Below the pieces are notes generated by a model. It searched no databases. It was given only the letters and a program-made list of their open reading frames with translations, and was not told where the DNA came from. Made by a program: the position numbers and the translations under genes. 57,747 nt of DNA, taken from the NCBI GenBank assembly GCA_902196205.1, contig CABIKM010000033.1:1-57747 (forward strand). Direction: 5' to 3'. Of this stretch, positions 8,583 to 16,545 are shown piece by piece; position 1 is the first letter of the stretch, and each line of letters starts with the position of its first letter. This stretch comes from Candidatus Methylomirabilis lanthanidiphila. Its GTDB lineage: Bacteria > Methylomirabilota > Methylomirabilia > Methylomirabilales > Methylomirabilaceae.

Positions 8583-10045
8583 TGCAGGGTGGACGAATCC
8601 TCGTGGTCGACGACGAGGGCCCCCAGCGGGAGATCCTGCGGACTATCCTGTCGGCCGAGGGCTATTCGGTCGAGACGGCCTCCGGAGGAGGGGAAGCCGT
8701 ACGACGCTGCCAGGAAAAGCCGTTTGATCTGGTCCTGACCGATCTTCGAATGCCGGGAACCGACGGCCTGGCGCTCGTGGAGCGGCTGATGCGGGACGAC
8801 CCGCCCACCCTGGTGATCCTGACGACCGCCTATGGGTCGCTCGACTCGGCCGAGCAGGCGCTGAAAAAGGGCGCCTTCGACTATCTGACCAAGCCGCTGG
8901 AGCGGGAGGAATTACTGCTCACAGTGAAAAGGGCCTTCGAACGGATCCAATTGAGCCGGGAGAATCGGTCATTGCGGCAGCAGGTGGAGGAGCGCTTCCG
9001 CATCGAAGGGATCGTGGGCAGCCACTTCAGAATGCAGGAGGTCTTTGAGAAGATCCGAAAGGTCTCCAACAGCAACTCCACCGTGCTCCTCATCGGGGAG
9101 AGCGGAACCGGGAAAGAGCTGATTGCCAGGACCGTCCATCGACAGAGTCTGCGCAAAGATTGCCCCTTTATTGCCGTCAACTGCGCGGCCATCCCGGAGA
9201 GCCTGCTGGAAAGCGAAATATTTGGCCACGAGCGGGGCGCGTTTACGGGGGCCGTGGATCGAAGGGCCGGCTGCTTTGAGCTGGCGAGCGGCGGCACCAT
9301 CTTCCTGGACGAAGTGGCCGAGATGCAACTGCCGATCCAGGCAAAATTCCTGCGCGTGCTGCAGGGCGAGACGTTCAGACGGGTGGGTGGGAAACAGGAG
9401 ATCGACGTTGACGTCCGCGTCATCGCCGCGACCAATCGGGACCCTGTCGAGGCGGTGAAAGACGGCATCCTCCGGGAGGATCTGTTCTATCGACTGAACG
9501 TCGTGTCGATCGTCATCCCGCCGCTCCGCGAGCGAAGCACCGACATCCCTCAACTCGTCGAGTATTTCATCACAAAGCATAGTGAGAGCACTGGGAAACC
9601 GATCGGAGGGATCAGCAATGGGGCGATGCGACTCCTCCTGAACTATCACTGGCCCGGCAATGTCCGGCAACTGGAGGCAGTGGTTGAGCGGGCGATTCTG
9701 CTCTCCGAAGGACCTGAGATCAAGCATTACGATCTCCCGATTGAGGTGCGGTTCTTTGACCTCCCCGCGCAGCCCGTCGCCTCGAGCGCTCCCGGCGGCA
9801 AGTTCGCAATCGAGATCCCGGAGCATGGCATCCAGTTTGAATCACTGGAGCGCGACTTGATCGTACAGGCCATGGAGAGGTCCGATTGGGTCATCACGAA
9901 GGCGGCGCGCCTCCTGGGCATGAGCTATCGGACACTGCAGTACCGTCTGGAGAAATTTCAGATCAAACGGGATACGAAGACCGCTCCCACAACACCTGAG
10001 AGCGGATTGACTGAGCAGCCGTCACAACAGAAAGGGGGGATGTGA
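8582..10045 (+). CDS. NtrC-family sigma54-dependent response regulator
   Basis: 487 residues. The receiver domain has D54 as phosphoacceptor (LVLTDLRMPG) with DD at 10-11 and K104. The AAA+ domain has Walker A GESGTGKE at 172-179, and the intact GAFTGA loop at 219-224 contacts sigma54. A C-terminal Fis-type helix-turn-helix sits near AARLLGMSYRTLQYRLEKF. It starts within the stop of the kinase gene, so the pair is co-translated. It is expected to activate sigma54 promoters in response to its kinase. The targets are not visible from the sequence. Confidence 0.92.
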   Translation: MQGGRILVVDDEGPQREILRTILSAEGYSVETASGGGEAVRRCQEKPFDLVLTDLRMPGTDGLALVERLMRDDPPTLVILTTAYGSLDSAEQALKKGAFDYLTKPLEREELLLTVKRAFERIQLSRENRSLRQQVEERFRIEGIVGSHFRMQEVFEKIRKVSNSNSTVLLIGESGTGKELIARTVHRQSLRKDCPFIAVNCAAIPESLLESEIFGHERGAFTGAVDRRAGCFELASGGTIFLDEVAEMQLPIQAKFLRVLQGETFRRVGGKQEIDVDVRVIAATNRDPVEAVKDGILREDLFYRLNVVSIVIPPLRERSTDIPQLVEYFITKHSESTGKPIGGISNGAMRLLLNYHWPGNVRQLEAVVERAILLSEGPEIKHYDLPIEVRFFDLPAQPVASSAPGGKFAIEIPEHGIQFESLERDLIVQAMERSDWVITKAARLLGMSYRTLQYRLEKFQIKRDTKTAPTTPESGLTEQPSQQKGGM

Positions 10046-10141
10046 GTGGGAAGCGTGGTCAAGAAGCGTCGGCAAAAGATGAGCAAACATAAGCATAAGA
10101 AGCTGCTGAAGCGGACCAGGCACCAACGCCGGAAGAAGTAA
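10046..10141 (+). CDS. 31-residue mS38/bS22-type (AURKAIP1/COX24 domain) ribosomal protein
   Basis: A GTG start immediately after the response-regulator stop, with AAAGGGGGG upstream, encodes 31 residues beginning MGSVVKKRRQKMSKHKHKKL and ending in RRKK. It is almost entirely Lys, Arg, His and Gln. The KKRRxKMxKHKxKKLxKRTRxxRRK pattern is that of the AURKAIP1/COX24 family, whose mitochondrial member is ribosomal protein mS38 and whose mycobacterial member is bS22. It probably binds rRNA in the small subunit. It is too short for usual gene callers and easily missed. The call rests on motif recognition. Confidence 0.75.
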   Translation: MGSVVKKRRQKMSKHKHKKLLKRTRHQRRKK

Positions 10142-10271
10142 AGCCGAGCATTAAACGTTCGAGAGGCTCAGCCATTCTAAGTGGTAGATTCGGGTAACGT
10201 GCCCTGCAAGAGCACCGTTGCTGGGCTGGGCCGATCGGACGGGGGATGGCTCTCGGTGAGAGACAAAGGCC

Positions 10272-10823
10272 TTGCGCGAGGCGGATTTCGAACTGATCGA
10301 TCGATTCTTGCAGGGCGATGGGACGGCGTTCGATGAACTGGTCCGAAGGCGCCAGCGAGAGGTGTATAACCTGGCCTACCGGATGACGAGAAATGCGGAA
10401 GATGCGCGGGATATTGCGCAGGAGGCCTTCTTGCAGGTATATCGGAATCTGAGTCGATTTGATCGCCGTTCCAGCCTTTCGACGTGGCTGTACCGAATTG
10501 TTGTAAATCTTTGTCTCAACCATTTAAGCCGGGGTTCGCGATCGCTCCATGCCTCGGTTGATCAGCATCCTGATCTGGCCGATCTGTCGGAAGGGTCGCT
10601 CGCGCGACTGGAGGAAAGGGAGCGAGCGGATGCGCTCGCTCGCGCCATCGAAACCCTTCCACCGCAACAGCGGGCGAGTCTGACGTTGCGGGTACATCAA
10701 CACCTCGCGCACCGGGAGATCGCTGAAATCCTGGGGGTCTCAGAGGCGACGGCCAAGGTGCATTATTTTCACGCCGTTCAGGCGCTCCGGCGCAAGCTGG
10801 CACACTGGCGGGAAGACGCGTAA
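10272..10823 (+). CDS. ECF-family RNA polymerase sigma factor
   Basis: 183 residues with both ECF domains: region 2 at about 20-85 (DELVRRRQREVYNLAYRMTR, DIAQEAFLQVYRNL, STWLYRIVVNLCLNHL) and region 4 at about 120-180 (LPPQQRASLTLR, AEILGVSEATAKVHYF). A stop lies five codons upstream in frame, so the TTG at 10272 with a weak AAAGG is the only start that keeps region 2 complete. It is followed by an anti-sigma factor and a CpxP-like periplasmic protein, an arrangement typical of envelope-stress ECF loci. Confidence 0.9.
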   Translation: MREADFELIDRFLQGDGTAFDELVRRRQREVYNLAYRMTRNAEDARDIAQEAFLQVYRNLSRFDRRSSLSTWLYRIVVNLCLNHLSRGSRSLHASVDQHPDLADLSEGSLARLEERERADALARAIETLPPQQRASLTLRVHQHLAHREIAEILGVSEATAKVHYFHAVQALRRKLAHWREDA

Positions 10824-10841
10824 GAGAGGATCGCTGTTGTC

Positions 10842-11549
10842 ATGAGATGCGAGGACGTCGAATCTAAGCTGCTGGAGTTGATCGAGGGGGAGTTGCCGCC
10901 GGGGCAGCATGCGGAGATCCTCAGCCATGTTGATGGTTGCGCCACGTGCGCCACCGAATTCACCGCCTATCGCAATGTCCTGGCATGTGTCGAGATCGAT
11001 CCGGTTCCCGAGCCGTCACCAGGCTTTTGGGAAGAGTTCCTGCCTTCGCTGAAACATCGAATCGGGCAGGAGACACACGAACGCAAGCCAATGCCCGCGG
11101 CCTGGTTAACCGGCGCAGGATGGTGGTTTGCGCTCCGGCCGCGCTTTATCGCCAGCCTGGCGGTAGCAGCCGTTTCGATTTTCGTTGTCGTCCGATTACC
11201 AGGTGTATTGCCCATCGGGGTGAATCGACAGACACCGCCGGTGTCGACGGAACAAGTTGTGGGGCAGTATGGCGAACGGTACAATGAGACGATAACGCCT
11301 CGTCCAGACCGATGGCATCAACAATCCGGTGAGCCGCTTGTAGTGGCCGGAGAGGTTATCGAGGAGCCCTCAATTCTGATGGCAGCAATTCAACGGATCG
11401 GCGGGTTAGATAAAATTGTGGATCGGCTCGAAGCGGCCTGGATTCTGCGTCAGGAGGCCGACCCGGCGGACTCGCTCGCCTCGCTCGACGAGAAAGAGCG
11501 GCAGCTCCTGGTGGATCACCTGAATCAGTTGAAATGGTTAGAGTCATGA
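10842..11549 (+). CDS. Membrane anti-sigma factor with zinc-binding ZAS motif
   Basis: 235 residues. The N-terminal cytoplasmic domain carries the Hx3CxxC zinc anti-sigma motif (HVDGCATC) that holds a cognate ECF sigma factor inactive. One membrane helix follows at about 105-125 (FIASLAVAAVSIFVVV), then a periplasmic C-terminal domain of about 110 residues without recognised similarity. It lies 18 bases after the sigma gene and overlaps the next gene by four bases (ATGA), so all three are likely translated together. Confidence 0.85.
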   Translation: MRCEDVESKLLELIEGELPPGQHAEILSHVDGCATCATEFTAYRNVLACVEIDPVPEPSPGFWEEFLPSLKHRIGQETHERKPMPAAWLTGAGWWFALRPRFIASLAVAAVSIFVVVRLPGVLPIGVNRQTPPVSTEQVVGQYGERYNETITPRPDRWHQQSGEPLVVAGEVIEEPSILMAAIQRIGGLDKIVDRLEAAWILRQEADPADSLASLDEKERQLLVDHLNQLKWLES

Positions 11550-12166
11550 AACAGTTACAGCAGCCACATCGGATACCGTTTTGGTCTGTAACCGTAACCG
11601 TCGTAGGGCTATGCTGGCTTCTTGGTCCGGCGGCTGAGCCTATGGCCCAGCCGCTTGCACCTGCCGGCCCAAGATCACACGACGTCCCGGAAGGGAGGCG
11701 CCTGATCGAAACCATCAAGATTTGGAAGATGACAGAGGCGCTTAATTTGGATGAAGGTCAAGCCGCCAAGCTCTTCCCGAAGTTGGCTCAATTGGAGGCC
11801 TCGCGGCGTGAATTCTACAGACGGCAGCGTGTGTTGCGAAATGAACTGGCAGAGCTGTTAAAGCAACGACCTCTGCAAGATGAGCAGATTAAGGCAAGAC
11901 TCGACCAGTTGGACCGCGTTGAAACCGACTTCAGGGGGCGAGAGCAGATTATCAAAGGAGGGCTCCGGTCGATCTTGAGTCCGGAGCAACAGGCTCGCCT
12001 TGCCTTGTTTGAAGACCGATTCGAGACCGAGATGCGCCGCACCATTCAAGATCTTCAGCAGCGTCGGCGAAGATTACCGTTGGGTCCCGGCGGCCAGGGC
12101 GTCGAATCTTCCAGCCCAAAGGATCAGCCCTCTGCACCCGTAGAAGGCGAACTGCCACCCAGGTGA
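11546..12166 (+). CDS. CpxP/Spy-like periplasmic protein
   Basis: From ATG 11546, within the anti-sigma stop, 206 residues. An N-terminal hydrophobic signal (SVTVVGLCWLLGPAAEPMAQ) is followed by an all-helical charged body with two repeats of the LTxxQ-like pattern, LNLDEGQAAKLFPKL and LSPEQQARLALFEDRFE, as in CpxP, Spy and related periplasmic metal/stress sensors. The Pro-rich tail is probably disordered. Partnership with the ECF sigma/anti-sigma pair suggests it is the periplasmic sensor or chaperone of that system. This role is inferred from order and coupling. Confidence 0.72.
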   Translation: MKQLQQPHRIPFWSVTVTVVGLCWLLGPAAEPMAQPLAPAGPRSHDVPEGRRLIETIKIWKMTEALNLDEGQAAKLFPKLAQLEASRREFYRRQRVLRNELAELLKQRPLQDEQIKARLDQLDRVETDFRGREQIIKGGLRSILSPEQQARLALFEDRFETEMRRTIQDLQQRRRRLPLGPGGQGVESSSPKDQPSAPVEGELPPR

Positions 12167-12356
12167 ACATATTGTATAACCCGATCACGACGGTACAGCG
12201 TGGTCTGGAAGGCTTCGATAAGCCTACAGGGCAGCGGAGCACATTCTCCGCTGCCGTTGTTGTTTTCGGACGTCCGACATGCCGGCGTTGGGCAGCGCTC
12301 CTAGCCCCTCTGACAAGAGTCATAACTCTATCGGCTCATGATTGACCGCTCCGTCG

Positions 12357-12379
12357 GCGGCGATCACGCCGCTTTTTTT
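12357..12379 (+). terminator. Rho-independent terminator
   Basis: Perfect stem GCGGCG / CGCCGC with an ATCA loop followed by seven T. It lies 190 bases after the CpxP-like gene and just before the promoter of the Tim44-like gene, so it ends the sigma-factor operon. The remaining DNA from 12167 holds no visible gene. Confidence 0.8.
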
Positions 12380-12381
12380 AC

Positions 12382-12410
12382 TTGCGCCGCCGGGAAGGAT
12401 CGCTGATAAT
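12382..12410 (+). promoter_or_regulatory. Sigma70-type promoter for the Tim44-like gene
   Basis: TTGCGC, a 17-base spacer and GATAAT lie directly after the terminator and about 50 bases before the Tim44-like start. The -10 box is good and the -35 box matches four of six. Confidence 0.5.
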
Positions 12411-12463
12411 CCATTGTCAGCTGCACCATTCGCTGGTGAGGTGTCAGCGACAGGAGGTGGTAG

Positions 12464-13453
12464 ATGATACGAAAGTACGGACAACGCGTCGGGCTCATCG
12501 TGCTTGCGGTAGTTGTGACCCTGCTGGCCACAGAGTTTGAGGTATGGGCGCGGGCGGGCGGCGGCCGTAGTTTCGGGAGCCGCGGCTTCCGCAGCTACTC
12601 CAGCCCAAGTCGCAACTACTATCGTCCAACAACTCCCGCTCAGCCGCGGCCTGAACCGCAATCTCCGTCCGCGGCCCCGGCGTCTGCGCCGTTTGGAGGC
12701 GGGTTCATGCGGAGTCTGGCAGGAGGCATGTTGGGCGGGCTGCTCGGCGGCATGCTGTTTCGGAGTCTGGGCTTCGCAGGCTTTGGCGGCATGGGCGGGG
12801 GATTCGGCTTGATGGACATGGTGATCCTGGGCGCGATCGGCTTGGCAATCTACTGGGTGGTGAAGCGGCGGTCGCAACCGGCGCCAGCCGAGGGGCCGTA
12901 TCAGCGCCAGTCGGTCGGCCGAGCAGGCGTCGCGTGGGGTGAACGCGAGCCGGAGCGATACCAGGGCTCGTCTTCGCAGGCCACTATGGTTCAAGAAACC
13001 GATCTGGACCAGGGACTATCCCACATCCGGCAGATGGACCCCGGTTTTGAGGAGGGGCGATTCCGGGAGGCGTGCACCGATCTCTTTTTCAAGGTCCAGG
13101 CAGCCTGGGCCAATCGCGATCTGGAACCGGTTCGTGCAATCGTTACGCCCGAGATGTTTGCTCAGCTTAGCGCCGATGTGTTGCGGCTCAAGAACGAACG
13201 AAGGATCAACCGTCTGGAGAATATTGCGGTCCGCTCCGTCGAACCGACGGAAGCATGGCAGGAGCAAGGGCAGGACTACGTCACTGTACGGTTTCTCGCG
13301 AACCTTCTCGATTATACTGTAGACGAAGCAACTGCGCAGGTGGTAGACGGCAGCCGAACCGACCCGGTGAAGTTTGAGGAGTACTGGACCGTCACGCGCC
13401 CTGTCGGGCCGAATCCTTGGCAGCTTACGGCTATCAATCAGGCAGAGCGCTAA
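12464..13453 (+). CDS. Tim44-like domain membrane/secreted protein
   Basis: 329 residues. A signal-type helix (LIVLAVVVTLLATEFEVWA) is followed by a Gly/Ser/Arg-rich linker (about 28-70), a Gly-Met-rich hydrophobic region (about 78-140) ending in a helix (MVILGAIGLAIYWVV), and a C-terminal domain (about 180-329) with the Tim44/MRPL45 fold pattern, including EGRFREACTDLFFKVQAAW and ending at FEEYWTVTRPVGPNPWQL. AGGAGGTGG precedes the ATG. Bacterial members are membrane-associated proteins of unclear function. It stands as a single-gene unit with its own promoter. Confidence 0.8.
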   Translation: MIRKYGQRVGLIVLAVVVTLLATEFEVWARAGGGRSFGSRGFRSYSSPSRNYYRPTTPAQPRPEPQSPSAAPASAPFGGGFMRSLAGGMLGGLLGGMLFRSLGFAGFGGMGGGFGLMDMVILGAIGLAIYWVVKRRSQPAPAEGPYQRQSVGRAGVAWGEREPERYQGSSSQATMVQETDLDQGLSHIRQMDPGFEEGRFREACTDLFFKVQAAWANRDLEPVRAIVTPEMFAQLSADVLRLKNERRINRLENIAVRSVEPTEAWQEQGQDYVTVRFLANLLDYTVDEATAQVVDGSRTDPVKFEEYWTVTRPVGPNPWQLTAINQAER

Positions 13454-13526
13454 GCTATCAGCGGTCAGCTTTCAGCAGGTGACTCTATTATTTCTCTTGC
13501 TGACGGCTGATCGCTGATAGCTTTCC
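13453..13526. repeat. 7-bp-periodic inverted repeat between convergent genes
   Basis: The left half is built of units AGCTATC, AGCGGTC, AGCTTTC. The right half is built of GCTGACG, GCTGATC, GCTGATA. The halves are inverted copies (17 of 18 bases pair over the best arm) separated by about 35 bases. It lies between the convergent Tim44-like and cold-shock genes, like the copy at 52544-52630. Confidence 0.75.
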
Positions 13527-13536
13527 TTTCACACAA

Positions 13537-13572
13537 GAAAGCCCCCGCGAGATACCCCTCGCGGGGGCTTTC
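13537..13572. terminator. Strong hairpin terminator between convergent genes
   Basis: Fifteen-base perfect arms (GAAAGCCCCCGCGAG and its complement) enclose a short loop. The CTTTC ends give a short U-rich tail. It lies just downstream of the cold-shock gene on the minus strand and can also stop plus-strand transcription. Confidence 0.7.
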
Positions 13573-13594
13573 TGCTCGTTGCGGCAGGTCAGGA

Positions 13595-13798
13595 TTACAG
13601 CTTGGTGACGTTCGCGGCTTGTTTTCCCTTTGGACCATCGACGACTTCAAACTCGACGGCCTGACCCTCAGCCAGTGACCTGAAGCCCGAACCCTGGATG
13701 GCGGAATAATGCACAAAGACATCGTCGCCATCCGATCGCTCGATGAAACCATACCCCTTGCTGTCATTGAACCACTTAATCTTTCCAGTTAACCGCAC
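13595..13798 (-). CDS. csp: CspA-family cold-shock protein
   Basis: From the GTG at 13798, 67 residues spanning the single cold-shock domain, with RNP1 KGYGFIE and RNP2 VFVHYSAI that bind single-stranded RNA or DNA. The upstream reading frame stays open to 13858 but that extension does not resemble the family, and GGAGGG precedes the GTG. It acts as an RNA chaperone. A long leader and its own strong promoter lie upstream. Confidence 0.92.
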   Translation of the reverse strand: MRLTGKIKWFNDSKGYGFIERSDGDDVFVHYSAIQGSGFRSLAEGQAVEFEVVDGPKGKQAANVTKL

Positions 13799-14040
13799 TT
13801 CCTTTATCCCTCCTTTTCCATGCCATCGCTTTCCGAGATCGCTCGACGGTAAGCCCACCCGTAGGACTTGGCGAGCCGGAGGCTGTGTCTCCTTGCGCGC
13901 ATAATCCTCCGGTTACATTCCTGAGTATCTCTGAGCAGCAGATCACTCGGCTATCGGTGAGCCGGCCGCGGGAACCATCTCCCAAAAACGGCGACATATA
14001 ATCATATTCAATAGGGTCTGTCAATACGCCAAATGGCGTA
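13799..14040 (-). promoter_or_regulatory. Promoter and about 190-base leader of the cold-shock gene
   Basis: On the minus strand TTGACA (14019-14024), a 17-base spacer and TTATAT (13996-14001) form a near-consensus promoter. Transcription from about 13989 leaves a leader of roughly 190 bases before the GTG. The leader contains a 7-bp stem CCGGAGG (13876-13882) / CCTCCGG (13906-13912). Upstream of -35 lies an inverted repeat TACGCC-AAAT-GGCGTA (14025-14040), a candidate operator. Long leaders that refold with temperature are known for cspA-type mRNAs; that this one does so is inference. Confidence 0.7.
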
Positions 14041-14086
14041 TGCCAACACGCCGCGAACAAGTATTGGGATAACTGCCGCGCATCGC

Positions 14087-16369
14087 TTATGGCTGCGGCA
14101 CCCCTGTCCTCTTCCGGCGAAGCGATGCAACGAGACTCCGCGCAAACGCTATTGTCAGAAGCAACTCCTTAAAACAGGTAATCACAAGCTTGGAAGGGCG
14201 GATATGCCAGAATCGCATCTCGCTCAGGTTTTGCCGCGTTTTGGTCCAGAACGCATTGAGGTCCCGACGCGAACAGACAATCTGGTTGCTGAGGGCATCA
14301 TATCTGACATAGAGCCGATCCAATCGCGACGGGAGCCGTCCCTGAATACCGGAATAGACCTCTTGCCATTCATGAACCTTTATGCTCTGCCAGGCATCTC
14401 GATGGAGCGCATACAGGTGTTCAAACCATTTCTTGGCGGGCCCGTCTCCCCATATCCACGATCGATGGAGCGCCTGAATCTTGCCCTGGAGGTCACCCCA
14501 TCTCTTCAGGAATATATTCAGGTCGTGACGACTGAGCAACATCTTGGAGGGAAGCTCTTCAAAGGGATCGAGCAGGGCCCGAACCTTTGCGGGCAACGCT
14601 GTCTTGGCATCGCTATACGCCTTTTGCCACTCCGCAATCTTTAAGGTCTGCCAGATCTCGCCCTGAATCCGTTGAGCCTCGTCGAAAAATCGTTTTTCTC
14701 TTTCACTCCTCGGCCTGGTCTGCAGCCAGATCTCTTCCATCTCTTTCAGGAAGCGGGCCCATGCCATAAACAGACGGCACACCTCTTTCGTGCGTTTCCA
14801 GAGATGGACCGGTACCGGATCAATCGAACACCCCGGCCGCCGCGCAAGCCGTTCCTTCAGGCGGAAAAAGCCCGCAACCATCGGATGCTGCTTCTCGATC
14901 AGGGCGGCGTTCTTGTACCACAGGTACACATTGACGAGATTCCAATATATCCAGGGATTATCACGCCATCGCGCCAGGATCTTCGCCATATTCTCTTTGC
15001 TGTAAAACGCTTGCCAGGCCTCTTGATACGCGGCGGTCCACTCCTCAGTGGTCATATGGGGGTGCGCGGTCGTGGCGTGGAACGAATCCCGCTTGTTAAG
15101 ATCGGGGTCCATCCACTCCCCGCGCAACTTCATCTCCCGATGATCCTCAGAACCCGGTAGCGGGGTCAGCATGAAGAAAGAGGCCTGATCCGGCTGAATC
15201 ACATCCATGAGGTATTGAATATCGCGATCCACCTGCTCCTTCGTATCGAAGGGCAAGCCGATGATATAGGCGGCGTGGACAACCACGCCGGCATCGTGCC
15301 ACTCGCGAATCGTGCCCACATACTCCTCGACCTTATTCTGCCCCTTACCCTGGGACTGGAGATTCTCGGGGTTCACGCTCTCCAGACCGACAAATACCTG
15401 GCTGCAACCGGCCTCCGCAGCGAGACGCACGAAGTCCTTCGGTTTGCGGGCCAGGTCCACCTGCATCATGAAGGAGATGTTGATCCCCTCCCCGCGCAGC
15501 CGAATGATCGCTTCAAAGGTCTCACGCCACAACTTCTTGCGAGCAAAATTGTCGTCCGTGAGAAAGTAGAAGTTGACGCCGCGCTCCAAGTAATTTCTCC
15601 GGATCAGTGTCGCGATCGCCTCCGGGGAGCGCTCTCGCATCATGCGGCCCTGCACATTGATAATGGTGCAGAAGGAGCATGAAAACGGGCAGCCCCGAGA
15701 GGTTTCTACGGTCCCGAAGTTGGGCCTGGCAAAATGCTTCATCGTTTTGGGGCTGGTCACGGGGAGAGGGGCATTTTCGATATCGACTAGATTCTTGAGG
15801 TCGTCGGCAAAGGAATAGAGGGGTTTCAATTGTCCGTTCACGACATCGGTCAGGATCCCCCCCCAATGGCCTTCCACCTCACCGGCCACAACCACAATCG
15901 ATTCCCGATAGAGCTCCTGAATGTCCGGGTCCTGGTCGCCGATAACATTAACGGTTCCACTGGTATGGAATCCACCGATGATGACATCAATCCCATGCGC
16001 GCGGAACTGCTTGCCAAAATCGAGCGCTCTTGGGAATTGGGGGGTTTGAACTGCTACCAGACACACCACCAGTTTCGTCCCAGGTTGGCGGCTCCACTTG
16101 ATAATCCGCTTCACAGGAACCTTTTGAGCGACCTCGTCAAAGGTATCCAGTTGAACGGCGATGTCTCCCAGGACACCGCGCTTCACGACATCTTCGGTCA
16201 GGCCCCGGAGCACGCTGAGGGTGTTGCTGGGCAGGACGCCCTTCCAGAAGCGAATGACGTAGCCATCATCATCATATTGCGAGGGTTTGACAAAGACGAT
16301 TCGAAGGGTCCTGTATTTGTGGGCTTGAGAGGAGAGCAGCGACTGCGGTGATTCCGAATATTCGTGCAT
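14087..16369 (-). CDS. Large B12-domain-type radical SAM protein with duplicated C-terminal module
   Basis: 760 residues from ATG 16369 (AAGGAA upstream). An N-terminal Rossmann-like region (about 20-190) resembles the cobalamin-binding domain of class B radical SAM enzymes, including DVIIGGFHTS. The radical SAM domain has CxxxCxxC at C227, C231, C234 (RGCPFSCSFC) for the 4Fe-4S cluster that cleaves S-adenosylmethionine. About 300 further residues follow, containing two copies of a roughly 60-residue module (about 572-631 and 659-716), then a hydrophobic end. The enzyme class is clear but the substrate is unknown. No neighbour suggests a pathway. Confidence 0.82.
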   Translation of the reverse strand: MHEYSESPQSLLSSQAHKYRTLRIVFVKPSQYDDDGYVIRFWKGVLPSNTLSVLRGLTEDVVKRGVLGDIAVQLDTFDEVAQKVPVKRIIKWSRQPGTKLVVCLVAVQTPQFPRALDFGKQFRAHGIDVIIGGFHTSGTVNVIGDQDPDIQELYRESIVVVAGEVEGHWGGILTDVVNGQLKPLYSFADDLKNLVDIENAPLPVTSPKTMKHFARPNFGTVETSRGCPFSCSFCTIINVQGRMMRERSPEAIATLIRRNYLERGVNFYFLTDDNFARKKLWRETFEAIIRLRGEGINISFMMQVDLARKPKDFVRLAAEAGCSQVFVGLESVNPENLQSQGKGQNKVEEYVGTIREWHDAGVVVHAAYIIGLPFDTKEQVDRDIQYLMDVIQPDQASFFMLTPLPGSEDHREMKLRGEWMDPDLNKRDSFHATTAHPHMTTEEWTAAYQEAWQAFYSKENMAKILARWRDNPWIYWNLVNVYLWYKNAALIEKQHPMVAGFFRLKERLARRPGCSIDPVPVHLWKRTKEVCRLFMAWARFLKEMEEIWLQTRPRSEREKRFFDEAQRIQGEIWQTLKIAEWQKAYSDAKTALPAKVRALLDPFEELPSKMLLSRHDLNIFLKRWGDLQGKIQALHRSWIWGDGPAKKWFEHLYALHRDAWQSIKVHEWQEVYSGIQGRLPSRLDRLYVRYDALSNQIVCSRRDLNAFWTKTRQNLSEMRFWHIRPSKLVITCFKELLLTIAFARSLVASLRRKRTGVPQP

Positions 16370-16487
16370 AGTTTCCTTGATGGCTAACGATACGCGCGAA
16401 CCGTCAGTTGCGTCCTCTACGTGTCGCGTTGCTCGCCACCGCACTTCCACATACGTACAGATCGTACCGAATCTAACGCGGAGTGTT

Positions 16488-16517
16488 AATCTACCTCGGA
16501 CTGCTCAATCCTGTCAA
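16488..16517 (-). promoter_or_regulatory. Possible promoter of the radical SAM gene
   Basis: TTGACA (16512-16517), an 18-base spacer and TAGATT (16488-16493) lie about 120 bases upstream of the radical SAM start on the minus strand. Confidence 0.45.
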
Positions 16518-16545
16518 CGGAAAAATAGGGCCAACAGCAGCGCGA

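Noticed and set aside
14033-14644. Plus-strand open frame of about 200 codons
   Set aside because: Opposite the C-terminal part of the radical SAM gene; no recognisable features.
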